From the NCBI GenBank assembly GCA_946185745.1, contig CAMHKQ010000018.1, positions 1 to 47,459 of the forward strand: a DNA stretch of 47,459 nt, in the 5' to 3' direction. The notes beneath the pieces are model-generated. The model saw only the letters and a program-made list of their open reading frames with translations. It had not been told where the DNA came from and did no database searches. Positions 36,931 to 44,652 of this stretch are shown here, one piece after another. The position numbers and the translations under genes were made by a program. This stretch comes from an uncultured Bacteroidales bacterium (GTDB lineage Bacteria > Bacteroidota > Bacteroidia > Bacteroidales > UBA932). The stretch's first letter is position 1, and every line of letters starts with the position of its first letter.

Positions 36931-37474
36931 AGAGGTTCCAGAACGCAATAAAGAGCAGAACTGCGCCGCCGATTATTTCGGACGTGCGGCCAAGCCATTT
37001 ACCCAGGCGCGAACCGCTTGATATTCCGAGGATTACGCTGAGTGCGGTGATAACGAAAACCGCCAACAGAAGGGGCATGAACTCCGGCCAGCTTACCCCG
37101 CTGATGCTCTGGGCGGCGCCCACCGCCGCGGCGTCTATGCTGGTAGCCACACCTCCGAGAACAACGTTCTTGAACGAATTCAGTTCCATAGCCTCTTCTT
37201 TACCCAGAACGGCGCTCAAAAGCATCGAACCACCGACATAGAGCAGAAGCAGGAAGGCCACTATCTTCACAGCTTTGCCAAGAAGCCCTACGAAGAGTTC
37301 TCCGAAGCCCCAGCCGGCAAGCAGCAGGCCCGCCTGAATCACCGCGAACGGCAGGGCTATCACGGCAATACGCTTCCAACCCGGATTGCGCAGTTTAACG
37401 CTGGAACAAAGGCTCACGGCGAAGCAATCAGCGCAAAGGCTGAGCGCAAGAAGCAGACATTCCCAGATTCCCAT
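36923..37474 (-). CDS. mntP: Manganese efflux pump MntP
   Basis: This 183-residue membrane protein has about six helices arranged as two repeats. LSLCADCFAVS (Asp16) and GGVATSIDAAAVG (Asp114) match the paired aspartates of E. coli MntP (Asp16 and Asp118) needed for Mn export. It follows recR by 3 bases in what looks like a two-gene unit. No yybP-ykoY manganese riboswitch precedes it, so transcription probably depends on the recR promoter. Confidence 0.93.
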   Translation of the reverse strand: MGIWECLLLALSLCADCFAVSLCSSVKLRNPGWKRIAVIALPFAVIQAGLLLAGWGFGELFVGLLGKAVKIVAFLLLLYVGGSMLLSAVLGKEEAMELNSFKNVVLGGVATSIDAAAVGAAQSISGVSWPEFMPLLLAVFVITALSVILGISSGSRLGKWLGRTSEIIGGAVLLFIAFWNLFR

Positions 37475-37477
37475 GTC

Positions 37478-38089
37478 TTACGGCTTGAATACCTGACGGT
37501 TGGCGATGGAACGGCCGAGGGTGACAGAATCGGCGTACTCGAGGTCGTCCCCGAAGCCGAGGCCCCTGGCGAGAGTGGTGACCCTGGGGCCGTAAGGCTC
37601 AATTTGCCGGTAGATGTAAAAAGACGTGGTTTCGCCCTCCACATCCCCGCTGAGAGCCAGGATGACTTCAACCTGCCCCCCGGCAGCCTTGATCCTGGCC
37701 ACCAGGCGGTCTATCGTGAGGTCGGACGGGCCTATGCCGTCTATCGGGGAGACAATGCCGCCCAGCACATGGTAGACGCCCCGGTACTGGCCGGTAGCCT
37801 CGATGCTCATGACGTCACGCACGCTTTCCACCACGCAGATGAGGGAATGGTCCCTTGAGGAATCGGCGCAGATGCTGCACTTTTCACCGTCCGAGACCAT
37901 GGAACATTCGCTGCAGTAGCGGATGTCGTCGGCCAGGGCGGAGACGGCCCCGGCGAAGTGGTGGACGTTCTCCTTGGGCTGCCTAAGCAGATGCAGGGCG
38001 AGACGAAGGGCGCTGCGCTTTCCCACTCCCGGAAGCGAGCTGATGGCCTCGACTGCATCCTGCAGGATTTTTGACGGATAATCAGGCAT
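37478..38089 (-). CDS. recR: Recombination mediator RecR
   Basis: This 203-residue protein loads RecA in the RecFOR pathway. A helix-hairpin-helix (LPGVGKRSA, 20-28), a zinc finger with Cys59, Cys62, Cys71 and Cys74, and a Toprim domain (ICVVESVRDVMSIEATG) are visible. I start at MPDYPSKI (38089). A TTG four codons upstream lies inside the -7 promoter box and cannot be in the message. mntP follows after 3 bases. Confidence 0.96.
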   Translation of the reverse strand: MPDYPSKILQDAVEAISSLPGVGKRSALRLALHLLRQPKENVHHFAGAVSALADDIRYCSECSMVSDGEKCSICADSSRDHSLICVVESVRDVMSIEATGQYRGVYHVLGGIVSPIDGIGPSDLTIDRLVARIKAAGGQVEVILALSGDVEGETTSFYIYRQIEPYGPRVTTLARGLGFGDDLEYADSVTLGRSIANRQVFKP

Positions 38090-38098
38090 AAAAACACG

Positions 38099-38106
38099 CA
38101 AAGATA
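38099..38106 (-). promoter_or_regulatory. -7 promoter box of recR-mntP (TATCTTTG)
   Basis: An exact TAnnTTTG match ending 9 bases before the recR ATG, giving a leader of only a few bases. It excludes the alternative upstream TTG start. Confidence 0.72.
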
Positions 38107-38129
38107 GGGATATTTTCGGAAAAAAATTT

Positions 38130-38137
38130 TACTTTTG
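38130..38137 (+). promoter_or_regulatory. -7 promoter box of corA (TACTTTTG)
   Basis: An exact TAnnTTTG match 85 bases before the corA start, so the corA message has one of the longest leaders in the window. Confidence 0.7.
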
Positions 38138-38140
38138 CAG

Positions 38141-38215
38141 GCTGACTTGTCCGTAATGTCAGCTAACCCGTAAAGTATAACCCTTCCGACGCACTTTGTG
38201 CCGGGACCAAAAAGG
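38141..38215 (+). promoter_or_regulatory. Structured 5' leader of corA (possible RNA element)
   Basis: Two hairpins can be drawn: GCTGAC (38141-38146) with GTCAGC (38158-38163), and a bulged GCAC-TTT-GTGC stem flanked by CCG/CGG near 38188-38206. It is much shorter than the known M-box magnesium riboswitch (~160 bases) and does not match it. A regulatory role is speculative. Confidence 0.3.
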
Positions 38216-38222
38216 AAGAGTA

Positions 38223-39170
38223 ATGATCAGCATTTTCTACAGGCAGGGAGCTGACATTTTAGCTAGCCGATTCGAAACGGAATTTGCCAGGCTTGGCAAA
38301 GAGAATGTACTTTGGATTGACTTGCTCTCCCCCTCGGGGAGCGAAAAAAAAGCCACGGAGGCCTTTCTGGGCACCGAAATCCAAAGCCGGGCAACCGCCG
38401 AGGAGATTGAAAGTTCCTCCAGGTTCTCGGAGACAACTTCGGCAATATTCGCGAACACCAACTTCCTTTCCCCTTCCGCCGACGAAATGTCGGAGGACGC
38501 GGTTTCCTTTACCATAGTGGGCGACACCCTAGCCACCCTGAGGGACATCCCCCTTCGCTCGTTCGACCAGCTCCAGCGCCGTATCCAGGCCCGTCCGGAG
38601 CAATACGAAAACGGCTGGTTCATCTTCGCCAGCATCATGGACCAGAGGGTCGACCTCGACGCCGATATCATCGAGCTCATGAGCAAGGAGACCTCCCTGT
38701 TCAGCAAGCGCATAAACCAGAAGGAAGACATCAACGAAGACTTCCTCCTGGACATCAACCAGCTTCAGGAAAACGCCATGATGGTCCGCGAGAACATCGT
38801 GGACAAGCAGAGGCTCATCACCAACATCCTCAAGAGCGCCCGCTACCCCGGCCGTCTGGAGCCCAGGCTGAACGTGCTGCTTCAGGACATCTCGTCGCTG
38901 ATCAACCACACCAACTTCAATTTCGAAAGGCTCGAATACCTCCAGGAAACCGTAGTCGGTCTGATCAACCTCGAGCAGAACGACATCATGAAGGTGTTCA
39001 CCCTCATCAGCGTGCTGCTCATGCCGGCCACCCTGCTCGCGAGCTTCTACGGCATGAACGTCAAACTCCCCTTCGCCAACTTCCCGCTGGCGTGGGTGGG
39101 CATCCTGCTGCTGATGATCCTGATGGTGGTGGGAGTCCTCATTGTCTTCCGCAGGCGGAAGATGCTGTAG
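38223..39170 (+). CDS. corA: CorA-family magnesium/divalent cation transporter
   Basis: This 315-residue protein has a long, partly coiled-coil cytoplasmic N-terminal domain and two C-terminal membrane helices. The signature GMN (about residue 277, in LLASFYGMNVKLPF) ends the pore helix, and the extracellular loop and short basic tail RRRKML follow. It imports Mg2+ as a pentamer. I start at MISIFYRQG; a longer frame exists upstream but enters the untranslated leader. It converges with the aldehyde dehydrogenase gene, 17 bases between them. Confidence 0.94.
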   Translation: MISIFYRQGADILASRFETEFARLGKENVLWIDLLSPSGSEKKATEAFLGTEIQSRATAEEIESSSRFSETTSAIFANTNFLSPSADEMSEDAVSFTIVGDTLATLRDIPLRSFDQLQRRIQARPEQYENGWFIFASIMDQRVDLDADIIELMSKETSLFSKRINQKEDINEDFLLDINQLQENAMMVRENIVDKQRLITNILKSARYPGRLEPRLNVLLQDISSLINHTNFNFERLEYLQETVVGLINLEQNDIMKVFTLISVLLMPATLLASFYGMNVKLPFANFPLAWVGILLLMILMVVGVLIVFRRRKML

Positions 39171-39187
39171 CGGCGCCGGAGAGCGCG

Positions 39188-40579
39188 TTATCCCAGAATC
39201 CTACGGAACAGTTTGTAGAGTTTGTAGGGCATGTAGCGGAAGGGCATGTCGATGTGGCGCGGGGTGATGATGACGGCGCGCTCGTGGGTGAAGGCGTCGA
39301 AACTCAGCTTGCCGTGATAATGTCCCATGCCCGAGTTGCCGACCCCTCCGAACGGCACCTTCTCGTTGACTATGTGCATGATGGTGTCATTGATGCACGC
39401 GCCACCGGAAGAAGTGCGGCTTACGACGTCCCTGCCGTCGGACGGTTTCCCGAAGAAATACAGCGCCAGGGGCTTTTCGCGGCCGTTCACGAAGGCTACC
39501 GCATCGTCCAGCGTTTCATATGAGCATACGGGCAGAACGGGGCCGAAGATTTCGTTTGTCATTACCGCGGAATCCGGCGCCGGATCCAGCGCTACCGTGG
39601 GCTCGATGTAACGGGTGGCGGGGTCTGTCTTTCCCCCTAGCACCGTTCCGGATACCTCCGGGCCGTCGATGTAGGACTTTACGCGCTCGAACGCCTTGTC
39701 GTTGACCAGGCGCACGAAATGCTCGGTCTGCCGGGGGTCTTCTCCCAGAAGGGCATGCACCTGACGGAAGTATTCATCTACGAAGGCGTCGCGTATGCGC
39801 TTGTCTATCAGCACATAATCGGGGGCGATGCAGGTCTGGCCGGCATTTAGGGCCTTGCCCCATGCAAGGCGTTTTGCCGCCAGTTTGACGTCGGCGTCGG
39901 CGGTTACGAAACACGGACTCTTGCCGCCGAGTTCCAGCACCACCGGAGTCAGGTTCTTCGAGGCCGCCGCCATCACTATGCGGCCCAGGCCGGGGCTTCC
40001 GGTAAAGAAGATGATGTCCCAGCGCTGATCCAGCAGGGCGGCGTTTACATCGCGGTTGCCCTGCACCACGGCGATATAGCGCTCGTCGAAAGTGTCTTTT
40101 ATCATCTCCCCTATCACGCGGGAGACGTTGGGAACGTACGGGGACGGTTTCAGTAGAGCCGTGCATCCAGCACTGATGGCACCCACCAGCGGGTTCACCA
40201 GCAGCTGGAAGGGGTAATTCCACGGGGCTATGATGAGCGCGCTTCCGAGCGGCTCGGTAACGATGCGGCTGCGGGAAGGACGCATCTGCACCGGAGTAGG
40301 CTTGCAGCGCGTGCGGGCCCATCCGGACAGGTGGCTGAGATGATTCCGGATTTCACCGGTGACGAGACTCACCTCCGTCAGGAATGCCTCCTGCTCCGAT
40401 TTGTGCAGGTCGGTCCAAAGGGCCTCGTAAAGGGGCTTCTCCCACTTTTTGATGGCAGAAAGAAGCTTGCGGAGCATGCTTTTTCTGTATGCGATGTCGC
40501 GCGTGGCGCCGGTGGCGTAGTATTCCCGCTGGAGCCGGTTCAGCTCCTGGATGCGTTCGGTGTACTCTTGAATCATCAT
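39188..40579 (-). CDS. Aldehyde dehydrogenase, class 3 (ALDH3-like)
   Basis: This protein of about 463 residues oxidises aldehydes with NAD(P). Visible motifs: APWNYPF with the oxyanion Asn, FFTGSPGLGR, the general base Glu in LELGGKSPCF, and the nucleophile Cys in NAGQTCIAPDY. The C-terminus (HERAVIITPRH, then a basic amphipathic tail) recalls class 3 fatty-aldehyde dehydrogenases that sit on membranes. Two ATG codons stand in tandem (40579 and 40576). The promoter box is so close that the message is probably leaderless from one of them. The substrate is unknown. It does not share a promoter with the ccs gene upstream. Confidence 0.92.
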   Translation of the reverse strand: MMIQEYTERIQELNRLQREYYATGATRDIAYRKSMLRKLLSAIKKWEKPLYEALWTDLHKSEQEAFLTEVSLVTGEIRNHLSHLSGWARTRCKPTPVQMRPSRSRIVTEPLGSALIIAPWNYPFQLLVNPLVGAISAGCTALLKPSPYVPNVSRVIGEMIKDTFDERYIAVVQGNRDVNAALLDQRWDIIFFTGSPGLGRIVMAAASKNLTPVVLELGGKSPCFVTADADVKLAAKRLAWGKALNAGQTCIAPDYVLIDKRIRDAFVDEYFRQVHALLGEDPRQTEHFVRLVNDKAFERVKSYIDGPEVSGTVLGGKTDPATRYIEPTVALDPAPDSAVMTNEIFGPVLPVCSYETLDDAVAFVNGREKPLALYFFGKPSDGRDVVSRTSSGGACINDTIMHIVNEKVPFGGVGNSGMGHYHGKLSFDAFTHERAVIITPRHIDMPFRYMPYKLYKLFRRILG

Positions 40580-40584
40580 AACCG

Positions 40585-40592
40585 CAAAGTTA
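40585..40592 (-). promoter_or_regulatory. -7 promoter box of the aldehyde dehydrogenase gene (TAACTTTG)
   Basis: An exact TAnnTTTG match ending 5 bases before the first ATG, as for the relA/spoT gene, so a leaderless message is likely. Confidence 0.68.
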
Positions 40593-40612
40593 CGAAAACT
40601 CCGGCTATGTAT

Positions 40613-40640
40613 TGAAAACCCGGGGACAAATCGCACCCCG
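40613..40640 (-). terminator. Possible weak terminator after the ccs gene
   Basis: On the minus strand CGGGG and CCCCG pair across a 10-base loop and are followed by GGTTTT, about 20 bases after the ccs stop. The stem is short and the T run is only four, so termination may be partial. Confidence 0.4.
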
Positions 40641-40660
40641 TCGCAAGTGGAAGGCGCAAA

Positions 40661-41635
40661 TCAAGCGTAGGCGTGCATTCCGCCGAATAGGAAGTTTACG
40701 CCGAAGTAGGTAATCAGGACGGACAGGAAGGCAATTATGCAATAGGCGTGGAAGATGACCGGCTTTTGGAACGGCTTCAGGTATTTTCCGTGCAAGGCGA
40801 CGGCATAAACCACCAGGGTTATAAGCGCCCAGGTTTCCTTGGGATCCCAGGACCAGTAGTTCCCCCATGAGATATTGGCCCAGAGGGAGCCTATAATGAT
40901 GCTGAATGCCAGCAGGAATACCGCCGGGTAAAGGGCGGCGTGATTGACCATCATCAGCCTTTCCCGATGAGTCTTACTGGCAAGACCCAAGATTCCACAG
41001 ATCGCAACGAGCGCGAAGATGGCGTAGGAAACGATTACCGTCGAAACGTGTATCCATAGCAAGGGTGATCGCAGAACCGGCATCAGGTGCCCGGACAGGA
41101 GCCTTCTGCAAATGAACAGGAAGAGTCCGACAAACAGCGCCGCCCCCAAGCCCCACAATGCCCGTTTCAGCCAGGCAGGCAATACAAGATGCATCTCCCG
41201 AAGCCGCCTGGTGAAGATAAACGCCATGGAGAGTAGAAGCAGGGCATAACCGGCATATACGATTCCCGTACCCCAGGGATCGTTGCTCACGGCAAGGATG
41301 CTGCCCTGCAGGTCCTGATCATAATCAGCCTGGAAGAAACGGTAGCCCTTCAACCGCAGGATGTGGTTCATCGAAATGGTGCGCTGTTCCCCTGACGGAG
41401 ATATCTCCACCTCGCTGACATAATCCGACGGCATGCTGGAATCCGGATAGTACTCCACCCTGAACTCCTTCAGGCGGAGAGAGAATGGCAATGACGCCTC
41501 GGAGCCGTCTTCCCGTTCAAAAGACGAGGCTTCTGCATACCGCCTCAGGTGCACCTGGCCACTGTCTCCGGTGAAGTATGTGACCAGGGCGCCCGTGACG
41601 ATCAGGACCACACTTAAAATGAATATCTTTTTCAT
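40661..41635 (-). CDS. Compact ResB-CcsA (system II) cytochrome c haem-attachment protein
   Basis: This 324-residue membrane protein matches parts of both System II cytochrome c synthetase subunits. Residues 1-125 hold one membrane helix and a short periplasmic part ending in LKGYRFFQADYDQDLQGSI, which resembles the C-terminal part of ResB. From about 125 it is CcsA-like, with several helices and the haem-binding WWD segment WGNYWSWDPKE at 257-267. His196, His282, His296 and His321 are candidates for the haem-ligating histidines. Fused CcsBA proteins are usually far longer because they contain a full ResB. Its start overlaps the di-heme gene stop (TGATG), so it probably matures that protein's two CxxCH sites. 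Confidence 0.87.
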   Translation of the reverse strand: MKKIFILSVVLIVTGALVTYFTGDSGQVHLRRYAEASSFEREDGSEASLPFSLRLKEFRVEYYPDSSMPSDYVSEVEISPSGEQRTISMNHILRLKGYRFFQADYDQDLQGSILAVSNDPWGTGIVYAGYALLLLSMAFIFTRRLREMHLVLPAWLKRALWGLGAALFVGLFLFICRRLLSGHLMPVLRSPLLWIHVSTVIVSYAIFALVAICGILGLASKTHRERLMMVNHAALYPAVFLLAFSIIIGSLWANISWGNYWSWDPKETWALITLVVYAVALHGKYLKPFQKPVIFHAYCIIAFLSVLITYFGVNFLFGGMHAYA

Positions 41636-43407
41636 CAGATAGACTCTACAAAGATTACAACGGCCTCACGGTCTTCCTTGGACAGATTATAGAACTGCTC
41701 GGCAGATTTATAGCCGTCGCTCTGCTTGGAGTAGGCGTGCCACATGATGGCTTCCACCACATTGCGGGCACGGCAGTCATGCAGACGGTCGGATGCTCCG
41801 GTATTCACTGCAGACAATCCCCTGCCCCAGAGCGGAGTGGTACGGCACCAGGTGCCGTGGATATCATTCTTCATATAGAGCCTGTGCTGGATGAAGTCGG
41901 AGTAAGGCCAGATGGTCTGGTTGGCATAGCGCGGAAGCGGCTTGCCTTCGTTCATCGCAGGAGACCAATAATTGTCATCCCCGGTCTTCCAGGAAGGCTT
42001 GTGACAGGATGCACAGCCGATTTGGTTGAAGAGAGTCTTCCCTTTCTGGACTTTTTCATCGTGCAGATTGCGGGCACGGGGAATGGAAAGGCCGCGATGC
42101 CAGACCATGAAGTCGTAGAACTGGTCGGCGGTCATTTCCGGCTCAAAGTTGTGATAAGGATTGTCGAACTGGTTGGTGGATGGACTCAGGAGGGCGAGCA
42201 CTGCCTCGGCGATCTCTGCATCGGTCACCGTTCCGTCTTTGTCCACATCCACATAATAAGGGGAAGATTCTCCTTCGGCCCGTATGGCCGCTATAACCGA
42301 CGGGGTCTCACTCATCTTCTTCGCCCAGGCTGCGGTGGTGTAGAGGAAAGGCCTGTCAGGACGGGATACGTTGGTGATGTTCCAGATAGCGTTGGCCCCG
42401 GCTCCGTCCTGCAGTGTCCCACGGGTCATGGCATATGTAAAACGCTTGACAGGTTTGAACTCTCCCCTTGCCACGCGGGTGCCGTCAGCCAGGATGCCGG
42501 CGCCGTTTTCTCCCGCCTGCCAGTTGGCATAATAGGCACCGGCTGCAAAGTCATTGGCGCCCTTATCCCAGAAAGAAGGATTCAGTTCCACATAGGGTGC
42601 TTCTGAACGGTACTGCTCACGGATGGCGTCTTCGGGAATGGCGTCGATAAGGCCGGATCCGATGACACCGATGGTAGACTCCAGGCGGAAGCCCATAGTC
42701 AGGCCTTTTTCCTCGGCCGTATCGTACGGATTGGGATCAGTGTTGAAGGCGGAGCGGGCTATGGTGAGCTCGGGATACTGAAGGCTGTAGGTCTCTCCGT
42801 CCGGGAATGTCATGGGCAAGCCGCTCTCCATGGCACTCACCGGAATCCAGGCGATGGAGATGCCGCTCTCATCGATCGGAGGGAGGAAAGGCTCTGCCGC
42901 CATTGTCTGGGGCATGCCGGTGACTTCCGACACATATGCGCCGTCATTGCTTCCGGGTTCGTTGGCATAATAGACAACGAGAAGATAACCGTTGCCGAAG
43001 GCGCGTGAGGTGTTTGCCTCATATACGTTCTGCCACTTGCCGTGCCCGTAGCCGGGATGGCAGTCCAGGCAGGACTTACGGACCGAAGCAGGGCCAAGTC
43101 CCTTGAAGGGGGCCGTGTTAAGCGTAAAGTTACGCTCGAAAAACATCTCGCCGTGGTTGAACTGGGAAATGAGCCCCTGCTGGGCAACGGCGGGGGCCTC
43201 ATCCTCATAACAACCTTCCGTTACATTGTCTGTAGTACCCAGAAGGCCTCCGGGATACCATTCTTCGGCCGTGAAGTTTCCCACGGCCTGCCCGACGTAT
43301 TTGGCATCGGATTCATTGGCCGGCGTGGGTATGACCGGAGTCCTTTCACAGGCAGTCATGACCGCTAAGACAGCCACCGCTGCAATGAGTACTTTCGTCG
43401 TTCTCAT
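41635..43407 (-). CDS. Di-heme c-type lipoprotein, DUF1111 'thiol oxidoreductase'/peroxidase-like family
   Basis: This 590-residue protein has a lipoprotein signal ending at Cys20 (VLAVMTAC). It has two c-haem sites: CLDCH at 113-117 and CASCH at 465-469. The arrangement and the C-terminal MWHRGLSIPRARN and LWGRGLS region match the di-haem oxidoreductase (DUF1111) family, related to MauG/CcpA-type peroxidases, whose exact reaction is not settled. An insertion near residues 386-397, DVDKDGTVTDAE, has the exact spacing of an EF-hand calcium loop. It lies 6 bases after the imelysin gene and overlaps the haem-attachment gene, so export, haem loading and function look co-expressed. Confidence 0.87.
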   Translation of the reverse strand: MRTTKVLIAAVAVLAVMTACERTPVIPTPANESDAKYVGQAVGNFTAEEWYPGGLLGTTDNVTEGCYEDEAPAVAQQGLISQFNHGEMFFERNFTLNTAPFKGLGPASVRKSCLDCHPGYGHGKWQNVYEANTSRAFGNGYLLVVYYANEPGSNDGAYVSEVTGMPQTMAAEPFLPPIDESGISIAWIPVSAMESGLPMTFPDGETYSLQYPELTIARSAFNTDPNPYDTAEEKGLTMGFRLESTIGVIGSGLIDAIPEDAIREQYRSEAPYVELNPSFWDKGANDFAAGAYYANWQAGENGAGILADGTRVARGEFKPVKRFTYAMTRGTLQDGAGANAIWNITNVSRPDRPFLYTTAAWAKKMSETPSVIAAIRAEGESSPYYVDVDKDGTVTDAEIAEAVLALLSPSTNQFDNPYHNFEPEMTADQFYDFMVWHRGLSIPRARNLHDEKVQKGKTLFNQIGCASCHKPSWKTGDDNYWSPAMNEGKPLPRYANQTIWPYSDFIQHRLYMKNDIHGTWCRTTPLWGRGLSAVNTGASDRLHDCRARNVVEAIMWHAYSKQSDGYKSAEQFYNLSKEDREAVVIFVESI

Positions 43408-43413
43408 GATATG

Positions 43414-44631
43414 CTACAGTTTGGAAATCCAGTCGGCCGACTCATTTAAAAGAGCGTCCAGCTCATTAATCTTTGTAATACAGTTCTCTGCTTCCGCCGA
43501 TGTGGGGTTGTCCACAAAAGCGCCTTTTGCCATAGCGTCGTCAAGGGATTTCACGGCTGCAGCAAGAGCGGTTTCCAGCTGGGCCGCCTTCGGCCACTTG
43601 TTCTTTTTAAGGAAGGAGACTATTGATGCGTCTTTGGCCTGGTTCGCCCCCTGGGCTCCGTACAGGCTATACTGGATAGAAAGGATGTTATCCTTGAAAT
43701 CCTCGTAGGATTTCTTGGAATAAGGAGATTCGATATAGTCCGGGTCATAATCAGAGCTGCTCACATAGTGGGCGGTGCCGATCTTTGTATTGGCCACCTC
43801 ATTGCAGATGTTGGAGCATCCGGCAACCAGGATTGAGGCGACGGCTTCCGGCCAGTTGCGGTAAGTGCTTCCGGCATTGCCGGTCTGAAGGAGGTTTTCA
43901 CCGTAGGTGAGACCGCTGTCCATCGTGGTATTCAGTTCCAGTTCGTCCTCCACCATCTTGATGCGTGCATCAGGGCAATCGGGGTCCCAGGAGGCCTGGA
44001 GCTCGAAACAATAGTTGCGCAGGTCTTCGGCTACGGCGGTTGCGAAGATTATCTCGCTCTTGCCGGTGACGTTGCGGCCCGCGAAAGCCTCGTCGTCTTC
44101 AACTCCGTTCAGGGCGGCTGCCGTACGGTTCTTGCCGTCGCGGAAGATGATGAATTCAATACCGTGGAAACCAAGGGATGCCGCACCTACCTCATCCACA
44201 GCACCGGCGCCTTCTTCATCAAGGTCGGCGATGGTTTCGGCATTGGACAGACTCTTGGCCAGTTTGTCCTTGTCCAGCGGCCAGGAGTCGATGTGCGGGT
44301 CAATACCGTATGCGGTGGCAGCTCCATAGAGGAACGCCTCGCTCTGTTCCCACCACTTGCGGGCCTCCAGGAAGGTGGCGCACACCTGGTCAATCTGCGA
44401 CTGCGTGTAACTTCCCGAGGATTTCATGGCTGAAAGCTGGTTGTACAGCGTCTCGGAGGCATCGGCCAGATTGCCGTAAACAGTATATATCACCTTCGGG
44501 ACATACTCTTCCACGGCGGCTTTCAGGTCTTTGTCCTGCTGGGTTTCAGTTCCCGGACCGGGAGTCTTTTCACATGCTGCGGCGGCCATGATGCAGGCCG
44601 CTGCAAAAATGACGGTACGAATCTTTTTCAT
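43414..44631 (-). CDS. Imelysin-family (M75) lipoprotein, probable periplasmic iron-binding
   Basis: This 405-residue protein has a lipoprotein signal ending at Cys20 (CIMAAAAC). It is helical and carries the imelysin GxHxxE motif as GFHGIEF (Gly154, His156, Glu159). Despite the peptidase name, imelysin relatives such as EfeO and IrpA are linked to iron uptake, and no proteolytic activity should be assumed. It stands between a porin gene (21 bases) and the di-heme gene (6 bases). Imelysin genes next to DUF1111 genes are also known in Proteobacteria, which supports a shared role, but the substrate remains unproven. Confidence 0.9.
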   Translation of the reverse strand: MKKIRTVIFAAACIMAAAACEKTPGPGTETQQDKDLKAAVEEYVPKVIYTVYGNLADASETLYNQLSAMKSSGSYTQSQIDQVCATFLEARKWWEQSEAFLYGAATAYGIDPHIDSWPLDKDKLAKSLSNAETIADLDEEGAGAVDEVGAASLGFHGIEFIIFRDGKNRTAAALNGVEDDEAFAGRNVTGKSEIIFATAVAEDLRNYCFELQASWDPDCPDARIKMVEDELELNTTMDSGLTYGENLLQTGNAGSTYRNWPEAVASILVAGCSNICNEVANTKIGTAHYVSSSDYDPDYIESPYSKKSYEDFKDNILSIQYSLYGAQGANQAKDASIVSFLKKNKWPKAAQLETALAAAVKSLDDAMAKGAFVDNPTSAEAENCITKINELDALLNESADWISKL

Positions 44632-44652
44632 TTTTATTGACTTTTTGATTGA

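Noticed and set aside
43414..44631. Calling the imelysin protein a peptidase
   Set aside because: The M75 name is historical; the GxHxxE motif and context point to metal handling, and no protease mechanism is visible.
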